From NCBI GenBank assembly GCA_902490585.1, contig CABUEI010000029.1, forward strand, positions 1 to 26,211: 26,211 bases of DNA, given 5' to 3'. The notes under the pieces are model-generated. The model searched no databases and had not been told where the DNA came from. It worked only from the letters and a program-made list of their open reading frames with translations. How positions within the stretch are numbered: the first letter of the stretch is position 1; every line of letters begins with the position of its first letter. The position numbers were made by a program, and so were the translations under genes. This document shows, one piece after another, positions 15,425 through 23,297 of the stretch. Origin of the DNA: an uncultured Oscillospiraceae bacterium (GTDB lineage: Bacteria > Bacillota > Clostridia > Oscillospirales > Ruminococcaceae).

Positions 15425-18151
15425 TTATTCGTCTTTACCGCAACATTTCTTATACTTCTTACCGCTTCCGCAGGGGCAGGGATCGTTTCTGCCGATCTTT
15501 TCTGCGGCTGATTTTTTTACAGTAGTATGTGAACCTGCGTTTTCGGCATCGGGCTTAAATACCTGTTCACGCTTGGGCGGTTCTTCCATTCTTACCTTTA
15601 CAGTAAGGACAAGTCTTGCTGTATCCTCACGGATTGCAGCGATCATCTCGTCGAACATTGCGAAGCCTTCAATACGGTACTCGACAACAGGATCTCTCTG
15701 AGCATAGCTTCTGAGGTAGATACCACGCTTGAGTTCTTCCATAGCGTCAATGTGATCCATCCACTTAGTATCAACAACCTTGAGCAGACATATACGCTCA
15801 ATTTCACGCATATTTTCTTCGCCGAACATCTCTTCACGCTCGGCATAAAGAGCATCGGCTCTTTCCTGTAAGAGATTGATAAGCTCCTTACGGTCAATGT
15901 TGTTAAGGTCTTCTGTTGTATAATTGAAGTCGTCTTCCTTTGTAAGCATATTTGCAAAATGCTCACGCAGACCGATGAAGTTCCAGTTTTCAGGGTAATC
16001 ATCAGAGCAGTATGTCTTGACATTCTCCTCGATGGTTTCCTTTATCATATTCTTTACATAGTCGCTGACATCTTCACCGTCAAGCACCTTGGCACGCTGT
16101 GAATAAATCGTCATACGCTGCTGTGACATTACATCGTCAAAGTCAAGGACGTTCTTTCGGATTGAGAAGTTTCTGCCTTCGACCTTACGCTGTGAAGATT
16201 CTATTGTCTTTGTGAGGAATCCGTTTTCTATCGGAACATCGTCTTCGATACCGAGTGTCTGCATTACGCTCTGTACCTTTTCACCGCCGAACTTACGCAT
16301 GAGGTCGTCTTCAAGAGAGATGAAGAAACGGCTTTCACCGGGGTCACCCTGACGTCCTGCACGTCCTCTTAACTGGTTATCAATACGGCGTGACTCGTGA
16401 CGTTCAGTGCCGAGTATGAACAGACCGCCTGCCTGTCTTACTTCTTCAGCCTCATCCTTTATAGCAGCCTTATATTCGGCATTGTACTTGATATATGTTT
16501 CTCTTGCGTTGAGGATATCCTCGTTATCTGTTTCGGCAAAGCCGGTAGCCTCGTTTATGAGAGCCTCGTCCATGCCTTCTTTTCTCATTCTTGCCTTTGC
16601 AAGATACTCTGCGTTACCGCCGAGCATGATATCTGTACCACGACCTGCCATGTTGGTTGCGATTGTAACCGCACCTTTCTTACCTGCCTGAGCAACGATT
16701 TCAGCTTCACGCTCGTGGTTCTTAGCGTTGAGGACTTCGTGCTTTATGCCCTTTTTCTTGAGCATAGAGGAGAGAAGTTCTGATTTCTCGATTGTGATAG
16801 TGCCGACCAGTACAGGCTGACCTTTGGCGTGGCATTCTTCAATCTGACGGATAACGGCTTTATACTTGCCCTCTTCGTTCTTATAAACCTGGTCTTCGTG
16901 GTCAATTCTTGCAACGGGCTTGTTTGTAGGAATTTCGATAACGTCAAGTGCGTAAATCTGTCTGAATTCAGCTTCTTCCGTCATGGCGGTACCTGTCATA
17001 CCCGACAGCTTATCGTACAGTCTGAAGAAGTTCTGGAATGTGATAGTAGCGAGCGTCTTGCTCTCGTTCTTAACCTTTACGCCTTCCTTTGCCTCGATAG
17101 CCTGGTGTAAGCCCTCGTTGAATCTACGACCGAACATAAGACGACCTGTAAATTCATCAACGATTACAATTTCGCCGTCCTTTACAACGTAGTCAACGTC
17201 ACGCTTCATAACGCCGACAGCCTTTATTGCCTGGTTAACATGGTGCAGAAGTGTCATATTCTCTGCATCCATAAGGTTATCAACGCCGAAGAATGCTTCG
17301 GCTTTCTTAACACCACGCTGAGTAAGTGTAGCGTTCTTTGCCTTTTCATCTATGATATAGTCGCCGTCAAACTGATCCTGATCTTCCTTGCTGTCAAGGT
17401 CAATTACGGTAAAGGGCTTTAACTGAAGAGCGAGTCTGTTTGCTTTCTGATAAAGGTCTGTTGACTTATCGCCGGGACCCGAAATGATAAGAGGCGTTCT
17501 AGCTTCATCAATAAGTATTGAGTCAACCTCATCGACAATAGCAAAGTTGAATTCACGCTGAACCTTGTCTTCCTTGTGAATACACATATTATCACGAAGA
17601 TAGTCAAAACCGAATTCGTTGTTTGTACCGTAAGTAACATCGCAGTTATATGACTTTCTTCTCTCGTCGTTTTTCATATCATGCAGGATAAGACCTACGG
17701 TAAGACCTAAGAATCTGTGTACACGACCTATCATCTCGCCGTCACGCTTAGCAAGGTAGTCGTTGACTGTTACAACGTGTACGCCTTTACCGCTGAGTGC
17801 TACAAGGTAAGAGGGGAGAGCCGCAACGAAGGTTTTACCTTCACCTGTTCTCATCTCTGCAATACGTCCCTGGAAAAGAATGATACCGCCGAGTATCTGT
17901 ACGGGATAGGGTTTAATTCCGAGAACTCTCCACATAGCCTCACGGCATACCGCAAATGCGTCGGGGAGAATATCGTCCAGAGTTTCACCGTTCTCAAGTC
18001 TTTCTTTAAGTGCAGGTGTCTGTGCTTTAAGCTCTGTATCGGTCATAGCCGAATATTTTGATTCAAGCTCAAGAACCTTATCCTTTATAGGAATTATTCT
18101 CTTGATTTCTTTTTCGGAATAGTTACCGAATATTTTTGTAAGTAATCCCAT
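15425..18151 (-). CDS. secA: preprotein translocase ATPase SecA
   Basis: Motor ATPase that drives unfolded preproteins through SecYEG. ATG 18151 is chosen because the family begins MGLL(x)KIFG; it gives 908 residues. The frame is open for a further 49 codons upstream, but no homology is seen there and the first of these codons overlaps the -10 box. Walker A is in MRTGEGKT (GEGKT 103-107) and DEVDSILIDEARTP is the DEAD-like Walker B. A preprotein cross-linking domain follows, then TNMAGRGTDIMLGG and the arginine-finger region QLRGRAGRQGDPG. The C-terminus is a zinc motif CPCGSGKKYKKCCGK that binds SecB or ribosomes. AAAGGAA lies about 13 bases before the ATG, longer than usual. Confidence 0.97.
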   Translation of the reverse strand: MGLLTKIFGNYSEKEIKRIIPIKDKVLELESKYSAMTDTELKAQTPALKERLENGETLDDILPDAFAVCREAMWRVLGIKPYPVQILGGIILFQGRIAEMRTGEGKTFVAALPSYLVALSGKGVHVVTVNDYLAKRDGEMIGRVHRFLGLTVGLILHDMKNDERRKSYNCDVTYGTNNEFGFDYLRDNMCIHKEDKVQREFNFAIVDEVDSILIDEARTPLIISGPGDKSTDLYQKANRLALQLKPFTVIDLDSKEDQDQFDGDYIIDEKAKNATLTQRGVKKAEAFFGVDNLMDAENMTLLHHVNQAIKAVGVMKRDVDYVVKDGEIVIVDEFTGRLMFGRRFNEGLHQAIEAKEGVKVKNESKTLATITFQNFFRLYDKLSGMTGTAMTEEAEFRQIYALDVIEIPTNKPVARIDHEDQVYKNEEGKYKAVIRQIEECHAKGQPVLVGTITIEKSELLSSMLKKKGIKHEVLNAKNHEREAEIVAQAGKKGAVTIATNMAGRGTDIMLGGNAEYLAKARMRKEGMDEALINEATGFAETDNEDILNARETYIKYNAEYKAAIKDEAEEVRQAGGLFILGTERHESRRIDNQLRGRAGRQGDPGESRFFISLEDDLMRKFGGEKVQSVMQTLGIEDDVPIENGFLTKTIESSQRKVEGRNFSIRKNVLDFDDVMSQQRMTIYSQRAKVLDGEDVSDYVKNMIKETIEENVKTYCSDDYPENWNFIGLREHFANMLTKEDDFNYTTEDLNNIDRKELINLLQERADALYAEREEMFGEENMREIERICLLKVVDTKWMDHIDAMEELKRGIYLRSYAQRDPVVEYRIEGFAMFDEMIAAIREDTARLVLTVKVRMEEPPKREQVFKPDAENAGSHTTVKKSAAEKIGRNDPCPCGSGKKYKKCCGKDE

Positions 18152-18289
18152 GTAAAATGCTATTTCCTTTCGTTTTTGAGTAAACGGGCTGTATTGCTTA
18201 AAATACGGCATACCGCCGGGTTTGTATATCAAGCCAAACGTGAGTAACGTTGTCAGCCTATTGTCATATTTTAGTTTACATTCTTTTAT

Positions 18290-18318
18290 ATTATACACTC
18301 ACCAAGGCGGTTTGTCAA
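18290..18318 (-). promoter_or_regulatory. consensus sigma-A promoter of secA
   Basis: On the minus strand TTGACA (18318-18313) and TATAAT (18295-18290) are both perfect and separated by 17 bases. It implies a leader of roughly 130 bases before secA. The leader holds a small hairpin (CGGC, GGTAT, GCCG). Confidence 0.92.
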
Positions 18319-18388
18319 TATAACGGCAGGGGCAACGGAAAAATTTTACGGCATATATTTAAATATGTGTAGAATTATTGGGTTTCTA

Positions 18389-18417
18389 TTGACGTAACAA
18401 AAATAATGTGATAAAAT
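18389..18417 (+). promoter_or_regulatory. sigma-A promoter of the comFB-like gene
   Basis: TTGACG (18389-18394), 17 bases, TAAAAT (18412-18417), about 50 bases before the start codon. It is divergent from the secA promoter, with about 70 bases between the two -35 boxes. Confidence 0.78.
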
Positions 18418-18466
18418 GTAAAAAAGAATACAAAAAGCCGCTTATCACTGCGAAAGGAAACATATT

Positions 18467-18730
18467 ATGCTTATAAATATGATGGAACATTACGTTGATG
18501 AAAGACTGTCTGAACTTCTCAAAGAGTACAACTGTTGTAAATGCGAGGTCTGCGTTGAGGATATGAAAGCTTTTGCACTCAACCGTCTTCCCTCGAAATA
18601 TGTCAGCACAGTCAACGGTCAGGTGTTCACACGCATAAAGCAGGAGCTTGAAAATCAGCCCTCGGTCGATCTTGATGTTGCCGTTATACAAGCCATTCAG
18701 CACATCAGTGCAAGCCCCAGACACGACTGA
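18467..18730 (+). CDS. comFB: ComFB family protein
   Basis: An 87-residue cytoplasmic protein matching the ComFB family (late competence development protein). It has the cysteine cluster CCKCEVC (23-29), then DMKAFALNRLPSKYV, the most conserved part of the family (ALNRLPPkYV). ComFB in Bacillus lies between comFA and comFC and its role is not settled; in cyanobacteria ComFB proteins have been reported to bind cyclic di-nucleotides. The GAAAGGAA ribosome binding site is well placed. Here it is a single-gene unit with its own promoter, not beside comFA or comFC. A regulatory or signal-binding role is inferred only. Confidence 0.85.
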   Translation: MLINMMEHYVDERLSELLKEYNCCKCEVCVEDMKAFALNRLPSKYVSTVNGQVFTRIKQELENQPSVDLDVAVIQAIQHISASPRHD

Positions 18731-18756
18731 TATTTGTCAGAGTGCATAAATAGCAT

Positions 18757-18937
18757 TTAAGGCAATACCGCACAATTAACGGCTATCGCCTTTGCCGCAC
18801 GCTAAGCTTGCATATTTTCCGCCATCTTGCACAAATTTCGCTTGACAGGCGCCAGCCTGCCTGCACTCGATTTATACAATCTGACGAAAAATCTGACTGC
18901 GCAATCGCACGACAATAATTATGCGGTATTGCCTTAA
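18757..18937. repeat. MITE-like element with terminal inverted repeats
   Basis: A 181-bp non-coding element is bounded by TTAAGGCAATACCGCACAAT plus TA (18757-18778) and its complement (18916-18937), with one mismatch in 22 bases. The interior is G+C-richer than the flanks and has a small hairpin CAGGC-GCCA-GCCTG (18846-18859) and a repeated AATCTGAC. It contains no open frame of note. The size, long terminal repeats and non-coding interior are those of a miniature inverted-repeat element or a mobile structured repeat. No convincing target-site duplication is visible. Confidence 0.75.
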
Positions 18938-18945
18938 CTTTTAGT

Positions 18946-18994
18946 GCAAAATGCGGATAAATCCATGCCGATATTGACTTTATCCGTATTCTGC
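18946..18994. repeat. long imperfect inverted repeat overlapping the hyd promoter
   Basis: Arms 18946-18961 (GCAAAATGCGGATAAA) and 18979-18994 (TTTATCCGTATTCTGC) pair at 15 of 16 positions, counting one G-T. The 17-base centre holds most of the -35 box, and the right arm fills the spacer between -35 and -10. This placement suits an operator. It could also be a hairpin at the end of the comFB transcript, but no T-run follows. Confidence 0.6.
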
Positions 18995-19002
18995 GTTATA
19001 AT
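18974..19002 (+). promoter_or_regulatory. sigma-A promoter of the hydrogenase-maturation operon
   Basis: TTGACT (18974-18979), 17 bases, TATAAT (18997-19002). The transcript would start near 19009, leaving a leader of about 200 bases. The MITE-like element ends 36 bases upstream of the -35 box. Confidence 0.85.
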
Positions 19003-19008
19003 TAATAC

Positions 19009-19125
19009 AGAAACCGTAAGGTGCAAGATTTGCTTCTTTCACCGAACGGCAAAATATCTACAATTTTATAAACCTGACTGATCTGAAAGATTATTCTGAC
19101 AGAAAAGCACGGCGGTTTTTGTTTT
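19009..19125 (+). ncRNA. candidate structured leader RNA (riboswitch-like), class unknown
   Basis: The first bases of the predicted transcript pair with a segment about 90 bases later: AACCG (19012-19016) with CGGTT (19113-19117), and GTGC (19021-19024) with GCAC (19107-19110). Inside, AGAT/TTGC (19026-19033) can pair with GCAA/ATCT (19049-19059), and ATCT-GAA-AGAT (19081-19091) forms a hairpin, so the whole resembles a three-way junction. The closing stem is followed at once by TTTTTGTTTT, as in a terminator. I do not recognise the class: glycine, SAM, TPP, cobalamin, FMN and purine signatures are not met. Confidence 0.45.
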
Positions 19126-19156
19126 ACTATTTTTACGATTTTACGTTTTTATGATA

Positions 19157-19188
19157 GAGCTGTGCCTTGCACGGCTCATTTTTATTTT
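19157..19188 (+). terminator. intrinsic terminator inside the hyd leader (attenuator)
   Basis: GAGCTGTGC (19157-19165), loop CTT, GCACGGCTC (19169-19177) form a 9-bp stem with one G-U pair, followed by ATTTTTATTTT. It lies only about 20 bases before the first start codon of the operon and after the operon's own promoter. It therefore cannot serve an upstream gene alone and most likely controls read-through into the operon. Its right arm repeats the GCACGGC found at 19107-19113, so the two segments could compete for the same partner. Confidence 0.82.
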
Positions 19189-19209
19189 AAACGGGAAACA
19201 GGTGATTAA

Positions 19210-19497
19210 ATGAATTGTGAGAGCAGAGTAGCACTTATAGGAATAGTCGTATCAGAGTCCTCTTCGGTATCAAAACTGAACGAATATCTGCACGAGTGCG
19301 CTCATTACATTATCGGCAGGATGGGAGTACCTTATGAAAAGGCAGGGGTTTCTATCATCAGCGTTGCCATTGACGCACCGCAGGATGTGATAAATACCTT
19401 ATCGGGTAAGCTCGGCGCATTGAAGGGCGTTACCTCAAAGACTATCTATCAGAAACTGCCGGATGACTGTTCCAAAGCAAAGGAGGCGACCGGTTGA
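19210..19497 (+). CDS. TM1266-family iron-only hydrogenase system regulator
   Basis: A 95-residue protein with an ACT/NikR-like ferredoxin fold (ALIGIVVSESS, then HYIIGRMGVPYEKAGVSIISVAIDAP, then GALKGVTSKTIY). It matches the family typified by TM1266 of Thermotoga, annotated as a putative regulator because it sits with [FeFe]-hydrogenase maturation genes. It lacks a DNA-binding domain and its mode of action is unproven. AGGTGA precedes the ATG. Its stop overlaps the TTG start of hydE. It is first in the operon, behind the attenuated leader. Confidence 0.88.
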   Translation: MNCESRVALIGIVVSESSSVSKLNEYLHECAHYIIGRMGVPYEKAGVSIISVAIDAPQDVINTLSGKLGALKGVTSKTIYQKLPDDCSKAKEATG

Positions 19498-20561
19498 ACG
19501 CAACTGAAAAACTGACAACGCTTGTCGATAAACTGTATAATACTCATCATCTTGAAAAAGATGAGTATGTTACGCTTATTGAAAACAGAAGCAGTGTGCG
19601 TGATTATCTCTTTGAGCTTTCACGCAAGGTAAGAGAACGATATTACGGTAAAGAAGTATATATCAGAGGTCTTATCGAATTCTCAAGCTACTGTAAAAAC
19701 GACTGCTATTATTGTGGAATACGCCGTAGCAACAAGCAAGCAGAACGTTACAGACTGAGCAAAGAGCAGATTCTCGACTGCTGTAAAACCGGGTATGAAC
19801 TCGGGTTCAGAACTTTTGTATTACAAGGCGGAGAAGACCCGTATTACAGCGATGACATGATATGCGATATTGTCTGTTCTATAAAGCGTGATTTTCCCGA
19901 CTGTGCCGTAACATTATCAATAGGCGAAAAAAGCGAGGAAAGCTACCGCAGATATTTTGAGAGCGGAGCGGACAGATATCTTCTTCGCCACGAAACCGCA
20001 GATTATGAGCATTACTCAAAGCTTCACCCACCCGAACTTTCCGCAAAACACAGGCAGGACTGTCTTAAAACGCTGAAGAAAATAGGTTTTCAGACAGGTG
20101 CGGGCTTTATGGTCGGTTCACCGTATCAGACGGCAGAAAATTTAGCCGAAGATATGCTGTTCATAGAAGAGCTCAAACCTGAAATGGTGGGAATAGGTCC
20201 GTTTGTTCCTCACCACGCAACACCGTTTGCTGATATGCTGCAGGGCACGGCGGAGCTTACATTGTTCATGCTGGGACTTATACGGCTCGCACTTCCGGAT
20301 GTGCTTCTTCCGGCAACAACGGCGCTCGGTACGATACATCCGACGGGAAGAGAACTCGCACTTAAAGCCGGGGCAAATGTTGTAATGCCGAATCTGTCAC
20401 CGACGGATGTAAGAAAGAAATATCTTCTGTACGATAATAAAATCTGCACGGGCGATGAATCCGCACAGTGCAGAATGTGCCTGCAAAGACGAGTTGAGAG
20501 CGCAGGCTATGAAATAGTTGAATCAAGGGGCGACCACGCCGCTTATAACGAAAGGAAATAA
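19494..20561 (+). CDS. hydE: [FeFe] hydrogenase maturase HydE (radical SAM)
   Basis: Radical-SAM enzyme of H-cluster assembly, acting on the HydG product on the way to the diiron subcluster. The S-adenosylmethionine cluster motif is C-x3-C-x2-C at Cys67, Cys71 and Cys74 (SSYCKNDCYYCG). The accessory cluster motif C-x7-C-x2-C, known from Thermotoga HydE and not present in all homologues, is seen near the C-terminus (ICTGDESAQCRMC). Length (355 aa) is normal. It begins with TTG in a TTGA overlap with the upstream stop, after AAAGGAGG at ideal spacing, so the unusual codon is well supported. Confidence 0.96.
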   Translation: MNATEKLTTLVDKLYNTHHLEKDEYVTLIENRSSVRDYLFELSRKVRERYYGKEVYIRGLIEFSSYCKNDCYYCGIRRSNKQAERYRLSKEQILDCCKTGYELGFRTFVLQGGEDPYYSDDMICDIVCSIKRDFPDCAVTLSIGEKSEESYRRYFESGADRYLLRHETADYEHYSKLHPPELSAKHRQDCLKTLKKIGFQTGAGFMVGSPYQTAENLAEDMLFIEELKPEMVGIGPFVPHHATPFADMLQGTAELTLFMLGLIRLALPDVLLPATTALGTIHPTGRELALKAGANVVMPNLSPTDVRKKYLLYDNKICTGDESAQCRMCLQRRVESAGYEIVESRGDHAAYNERK

Positions 20562-20563
20562 AT

Positions 20564-21988
20564 ATGTATAATTACGATCCCAAATCACTAAAGGCTGAGG
20601 AATTCATCAATCACGAGGAAATCGAAGAAACGCTGAAATACGCCGAAGAAAACAAGCATAACGCCGAGCTTATCGACAGTATTCTTGAAAAGGCAAAGCT
20701 CAGAAAAGGTCTTTCTCACAGAGAAGCCGAGGTTCTGCTTGACTGCGATATTCCCGAAAAGAACGAGGAAATCTATAAGCTCGCAGAACAGATAAAAAAG
20801 GATTTTTACGGCAACAGAATTGTAATGTTTGCTCCGCTGTATCTGTCAAACTACTGCGTAAACGGATGTCTTTACTGTCCTTATCATGCCAAGAACAAGC
20901 ACATCTGCCGTAAAAAACTGACACAGGATGAGGTAAGGCAGGAGGTTATCGCATTACAGGATATGGGTCACAAAAGACTTGCCATAGAGGCAGGCGAAGA
21001 CCCCGTCAACAACCCTCTTGAATACATACTAGAATGTATCAAGACTATTTACTCCATCAAGCACAAGAACGGCGCTATCCGCAGAGTAAACGTAAACATT
21101 GCCGCTACTACGGTAGAGAACTACAGAAAGCTTAAAGAAGCAGGAATAGGCACATATATTCTGTTCCAGGAAACCTACCACAAGGAAAGCTATGAGCGAC
21201 TTCACCCCACAGGACCCAAGCACAATTACGCTTATCATACAGAGGCTATGGACAGAGCAATGGAGGGTGGAATTGATGATGTAGGTATCGGCGCACTGTT
21301 CGGACTTGAGCTTTACAGATATGAGTTTGCAGGACTTTTAATGCACGCAGAACACCTCGAGGCTGTCCACGGTGTAGGTCCTCACACGATCTCAGTTCCG
21401 AGAGTAAGAAGAGCTGATGATATTGATCCCGATGAATTCGACAACGGCATCACAGACGATACATTCGCAAAGATCGTGGCATGTCTCAGAATTGCCGTAC
21501 CATATACAGGAATGATAGTTTCTACAAGAGAAAGTCAGAAGTCAAGAGAAAGAGTTCTCCACCTCGGCATTTCACAGATAAGCGGCGGTTCAAGAACAAG
21601 CGTCGGCGGTTATGCAGAGCCTGAGCCTGAGGAAGAAAACTCAGCACAGTTTGACGTATCGGATAACAGAAGTCTTGATGAGGTTGTAAACTGGCTTATG
21701 CGCTTAGGCTACATTCCGTCGTTCTGTACAGCCTGCTACCGTGAAGGCAGAACAGGCGACCGTTTCATGAGTCTGTGCAAGGCAGGACAGATCCAGAATT
21801 GCTGTCACCCCAATGCACTAATGACGCTCAAGGAATACCTTGTAGATTACGCTTCCGATGATACAAGAAAAATCGGAGAGGAGCTTATCGCAAGAGAACT
21901 TCAGACTATTCCTAATGAAAAGGTAAGAGCAAAGGCGACCGAGTATATTGATAACATTATGCACGGTCAGAGAGATTTCAGATTCTGA
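20564..21988 (+). CDS. hydG: [FeFe] hydrogenase maturase HydG (radical SAM tyrosine lyase)
   Basis: Radical-SAM lyase that cleaves tyrosine to p-cresol and dehydroglycine, giving the CO and cyanide ligands of the H-cluster. The radical-SAM motif is at Cys98, Cys102 and Cys105 (SNYCVNGCLYCPYH). The C-terminal auxiliary-cluster motif C-x2-C-x22-C, needed for CO/CN release and absent from the thiamine enzyme ThiH, is complete at Cys388, Cys391 and Cys414. This separates HydG from ThiH. The protein is 474 aa, usual length. The start lies 2 bases after hydE, with GAAAGGAA before it. Confidence 0.97.
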   Translation: MYNYDPKSLKAEEFINHEEIEETLKYAEENKHNAELIDSILEKAKLRKGLSHREAEVLLDCDIPEKNEEIYKLAEQIKKDFYGNRIVMFAPLYLSNYCVNGCLYCPYHAKNKHICRKKLTQDEVRQEVIALQDMGHKRLAIEAGEDPVNNPLEYILECIKTIYSIKHKNGAIRRVNVNIAATTVENYRKLKEAGIGTYILFQETYHKESYERLHPTGPKHNYAYHTEAMDRAMEGGIDDVGIGALFGLELYRYEFAGLLMHAEHLEAVHGVGPHTISVPRVRRADDIDPDEFDNGITDDTFAKIVACLRIAVPYTGMIVSTRESQKSRERVLHLGISQISGGSRTSVGGYAEPEPEEENSAQFDVSDNRSLDEVVNWLMRLGYIPSFCTACYREGRTGDRFMSLCKAGQIQNCCHPNALMTLKEYLVDYASDDTRKIGEELIARELQTIPNEKVRAKATEYIDNIMHGQRDFRF

Positions 21989-22013
21989 TAATCTACAGCG
22001 AAAGGAGCAATCT

Positions 22014-23216
22014 GTGAGCTTAAATTCCACCCCAAGCGGAGAACGCATTCACATAGGACTTTTCGGCAGACGAAACGCAGGCAAGTCAAGCCTTATCAAT
22101 GCGATAACAGGGCAGGAACTTGCTGTGGTTTCCGATACGGCAGGTACGACAACCGACCCGGTTTCAAAGGCAATGGAACTTTTACCTCTCGGTCCTGTCA
22201 TGATAACAGATACACCCGGACTTGACGATGAGGGCGACCTTGGCAGTCTGCGTGTAAAGAAAAGTTATCAGGTACTTTTCAAGACGGACATAGCTTTACT
22301 TGTTGTTGACAGCACAAAAGGCGTATCTGAATTTGATACGGCTATTCTTGAAAAGCTGAAAAAGCAGAATATACCGTACATTACCGTAATGAACAAGTGC
22401 GATCTTCTTGATAAAGTTCCGCCGAAAACCGAGGATACGATCTACACTGATGCATTGAACGGCACCAATATTTACGAGCTGAAAGAGCTTATAGGCTCAA
22501 GGCTCGATGTAAAGGACGAAAAGATGCAGATATGCGGAGATCTGCTTGATCCCGGCGATATAGCGGTTCTGGTTGTTCCAATAGATAAAGCCGCACCGAA
22601 AGGCAGACTTATTCTCCCTCAACAGCAAACGATAAGAGATGTGCTTGAAGCAGGAGCAATTTCGGCTGTCTGTCGAGAAACAGAGCTTACTGATACTCTT
22701 GCAAAGCTGTCGGTAAAGCCGAAAATCGTTATCACCGACAGTCAGGTTTTCTCAAGAGTTTCGGCGGAAGTGCCGGACGATGTGATGCTGACATCGTTTT
22801 CGATACTTATGGCACGCTACAAGGGCGATCTTGAAACAAATGTATTCGGCGTCACTACGCTTGACAAGCTGAACGACGGCGATACGATACTTATTTCAGA
22901 GGGTTGCACTCATCACAGACAATGCGGAGATATCGGTACGGTCAAACTCCCGGCGTGGATAAATAAATATACCGGCAAGCAGTTACATTATGAATTTTCA
23001 TCGGGCGGAACTTTTCCAGAAGATCTCAGTCGTTATAAGCTGATAGTCCATTGTGGCGGATGCACGCTTTCAGAGCGTGAGATGAAGTACCGCATAGCCT
23101 GTGCCAAAGATGCAGGTGTACCTATAACCAATTACGGAATCTGTATTGCTTACATACACGGTATATTAAAACGCAGTGTTCAGCCTTTCCCTGCTATAAG
23201 TGCATTACTTGACTGA
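22014..23216 (+). CDS. hydF: [FeFe] hydrogenase maturation GTPase HydF
   Basis: Scaffold GTPase that carries the diiron precursor and delivers it to apo-hydrogenase. The GTG at 22014 is chosen because AAAGGAG lies just upstream; a frame opening at ATG 21948 would overlap hydG. The G motifs are GRRNAGKSS (18-26), DTPG (66-69) and NKCD (127-130). The cluster-binding C-terminal part has the C-x-H ... H-C-x2-C pattern (GCTHHR, then VHCGGC about 45 residues later). Length 400 aa. It is the last gene of the unit. The hydrogenase itself is not in the window. Confidence 0.95.
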   Translation: MSLNSTPSGERIHIGLFGRRNAGKSSLINAITGQELAVVSDTAGTTTDPVSKAMELLPLGPVMITDTPGLDDEGDLGSLRVKKSYQVLFKTDIALLVVDSTKGVSEFDTAILEKLKKQNIPYITVMNKCDLLDKVPPKTEDTIYTDALNGTNIYELKELIGSRLDVKDEKMQICGDLLDPGDIAVLVVPIDKAAPKGRLILPQQQTIRDVLEAGAISAVCRETELTDTLAKLSVKPKIVITDSQVFSRVSAEVPDDVMLTSFSILMARYKGDLETNVFGVTTLDKLNDGDTILISEGCTHHRQCGDIGTVKLPAWINKYTGKQLHYEFSSGGTFPEDLSRYKLIVHCGGCTLSEREMKYRIACAKDAGVPITNYGICIAYIHGILKRSVQPFPAISALLD

Positions 23217-23221
23217 ACATC

Positions 23222-23250
23222 TTGACTTTTTGAGTGAAATGCGTTAAAAT
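23222..23250 (+). promoter_or_regulatory. sigma-A promoter of ybaK
   Basis: TTGACT (23222-23227), 17 bases, TAAAAT (23245-23250), 47 bases before the start codon. No intrinsic terminator separates it from hydF, so read-through from the hyd operon is possible. Confidence 0.75.
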
Positions 23251-23297
23251 TCTCTCAGCAAACAGGCTTTAAAGCTTTTGATAAAAGGAGAATTATA

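Noticed and set aside
16397..16783. Plus-strand open frames opposite secA (also at 17717-18061 and others)
   Set aside because: They are antisense shadows of a gene with full-length homology and have no ribosome binding sites or recognisable domains.
19012..19117. Glycine riboswitch upstream of the hyd operon
   Set aside because: CACCGAACGGCAA (19040-19052) is reminiscent of the glycine aptamer core, but the GAGAG ... CTCTCAGG pairing segments and the second aptamer are missing.
22014..23216. HydF as the tRNA-modification GTPase MnmE or a Der-type GTPase
   Set aside because: The C-terminal C-x-H ... H-C-x2-C cluster motif and the position after hydE-hydG identify HydF.
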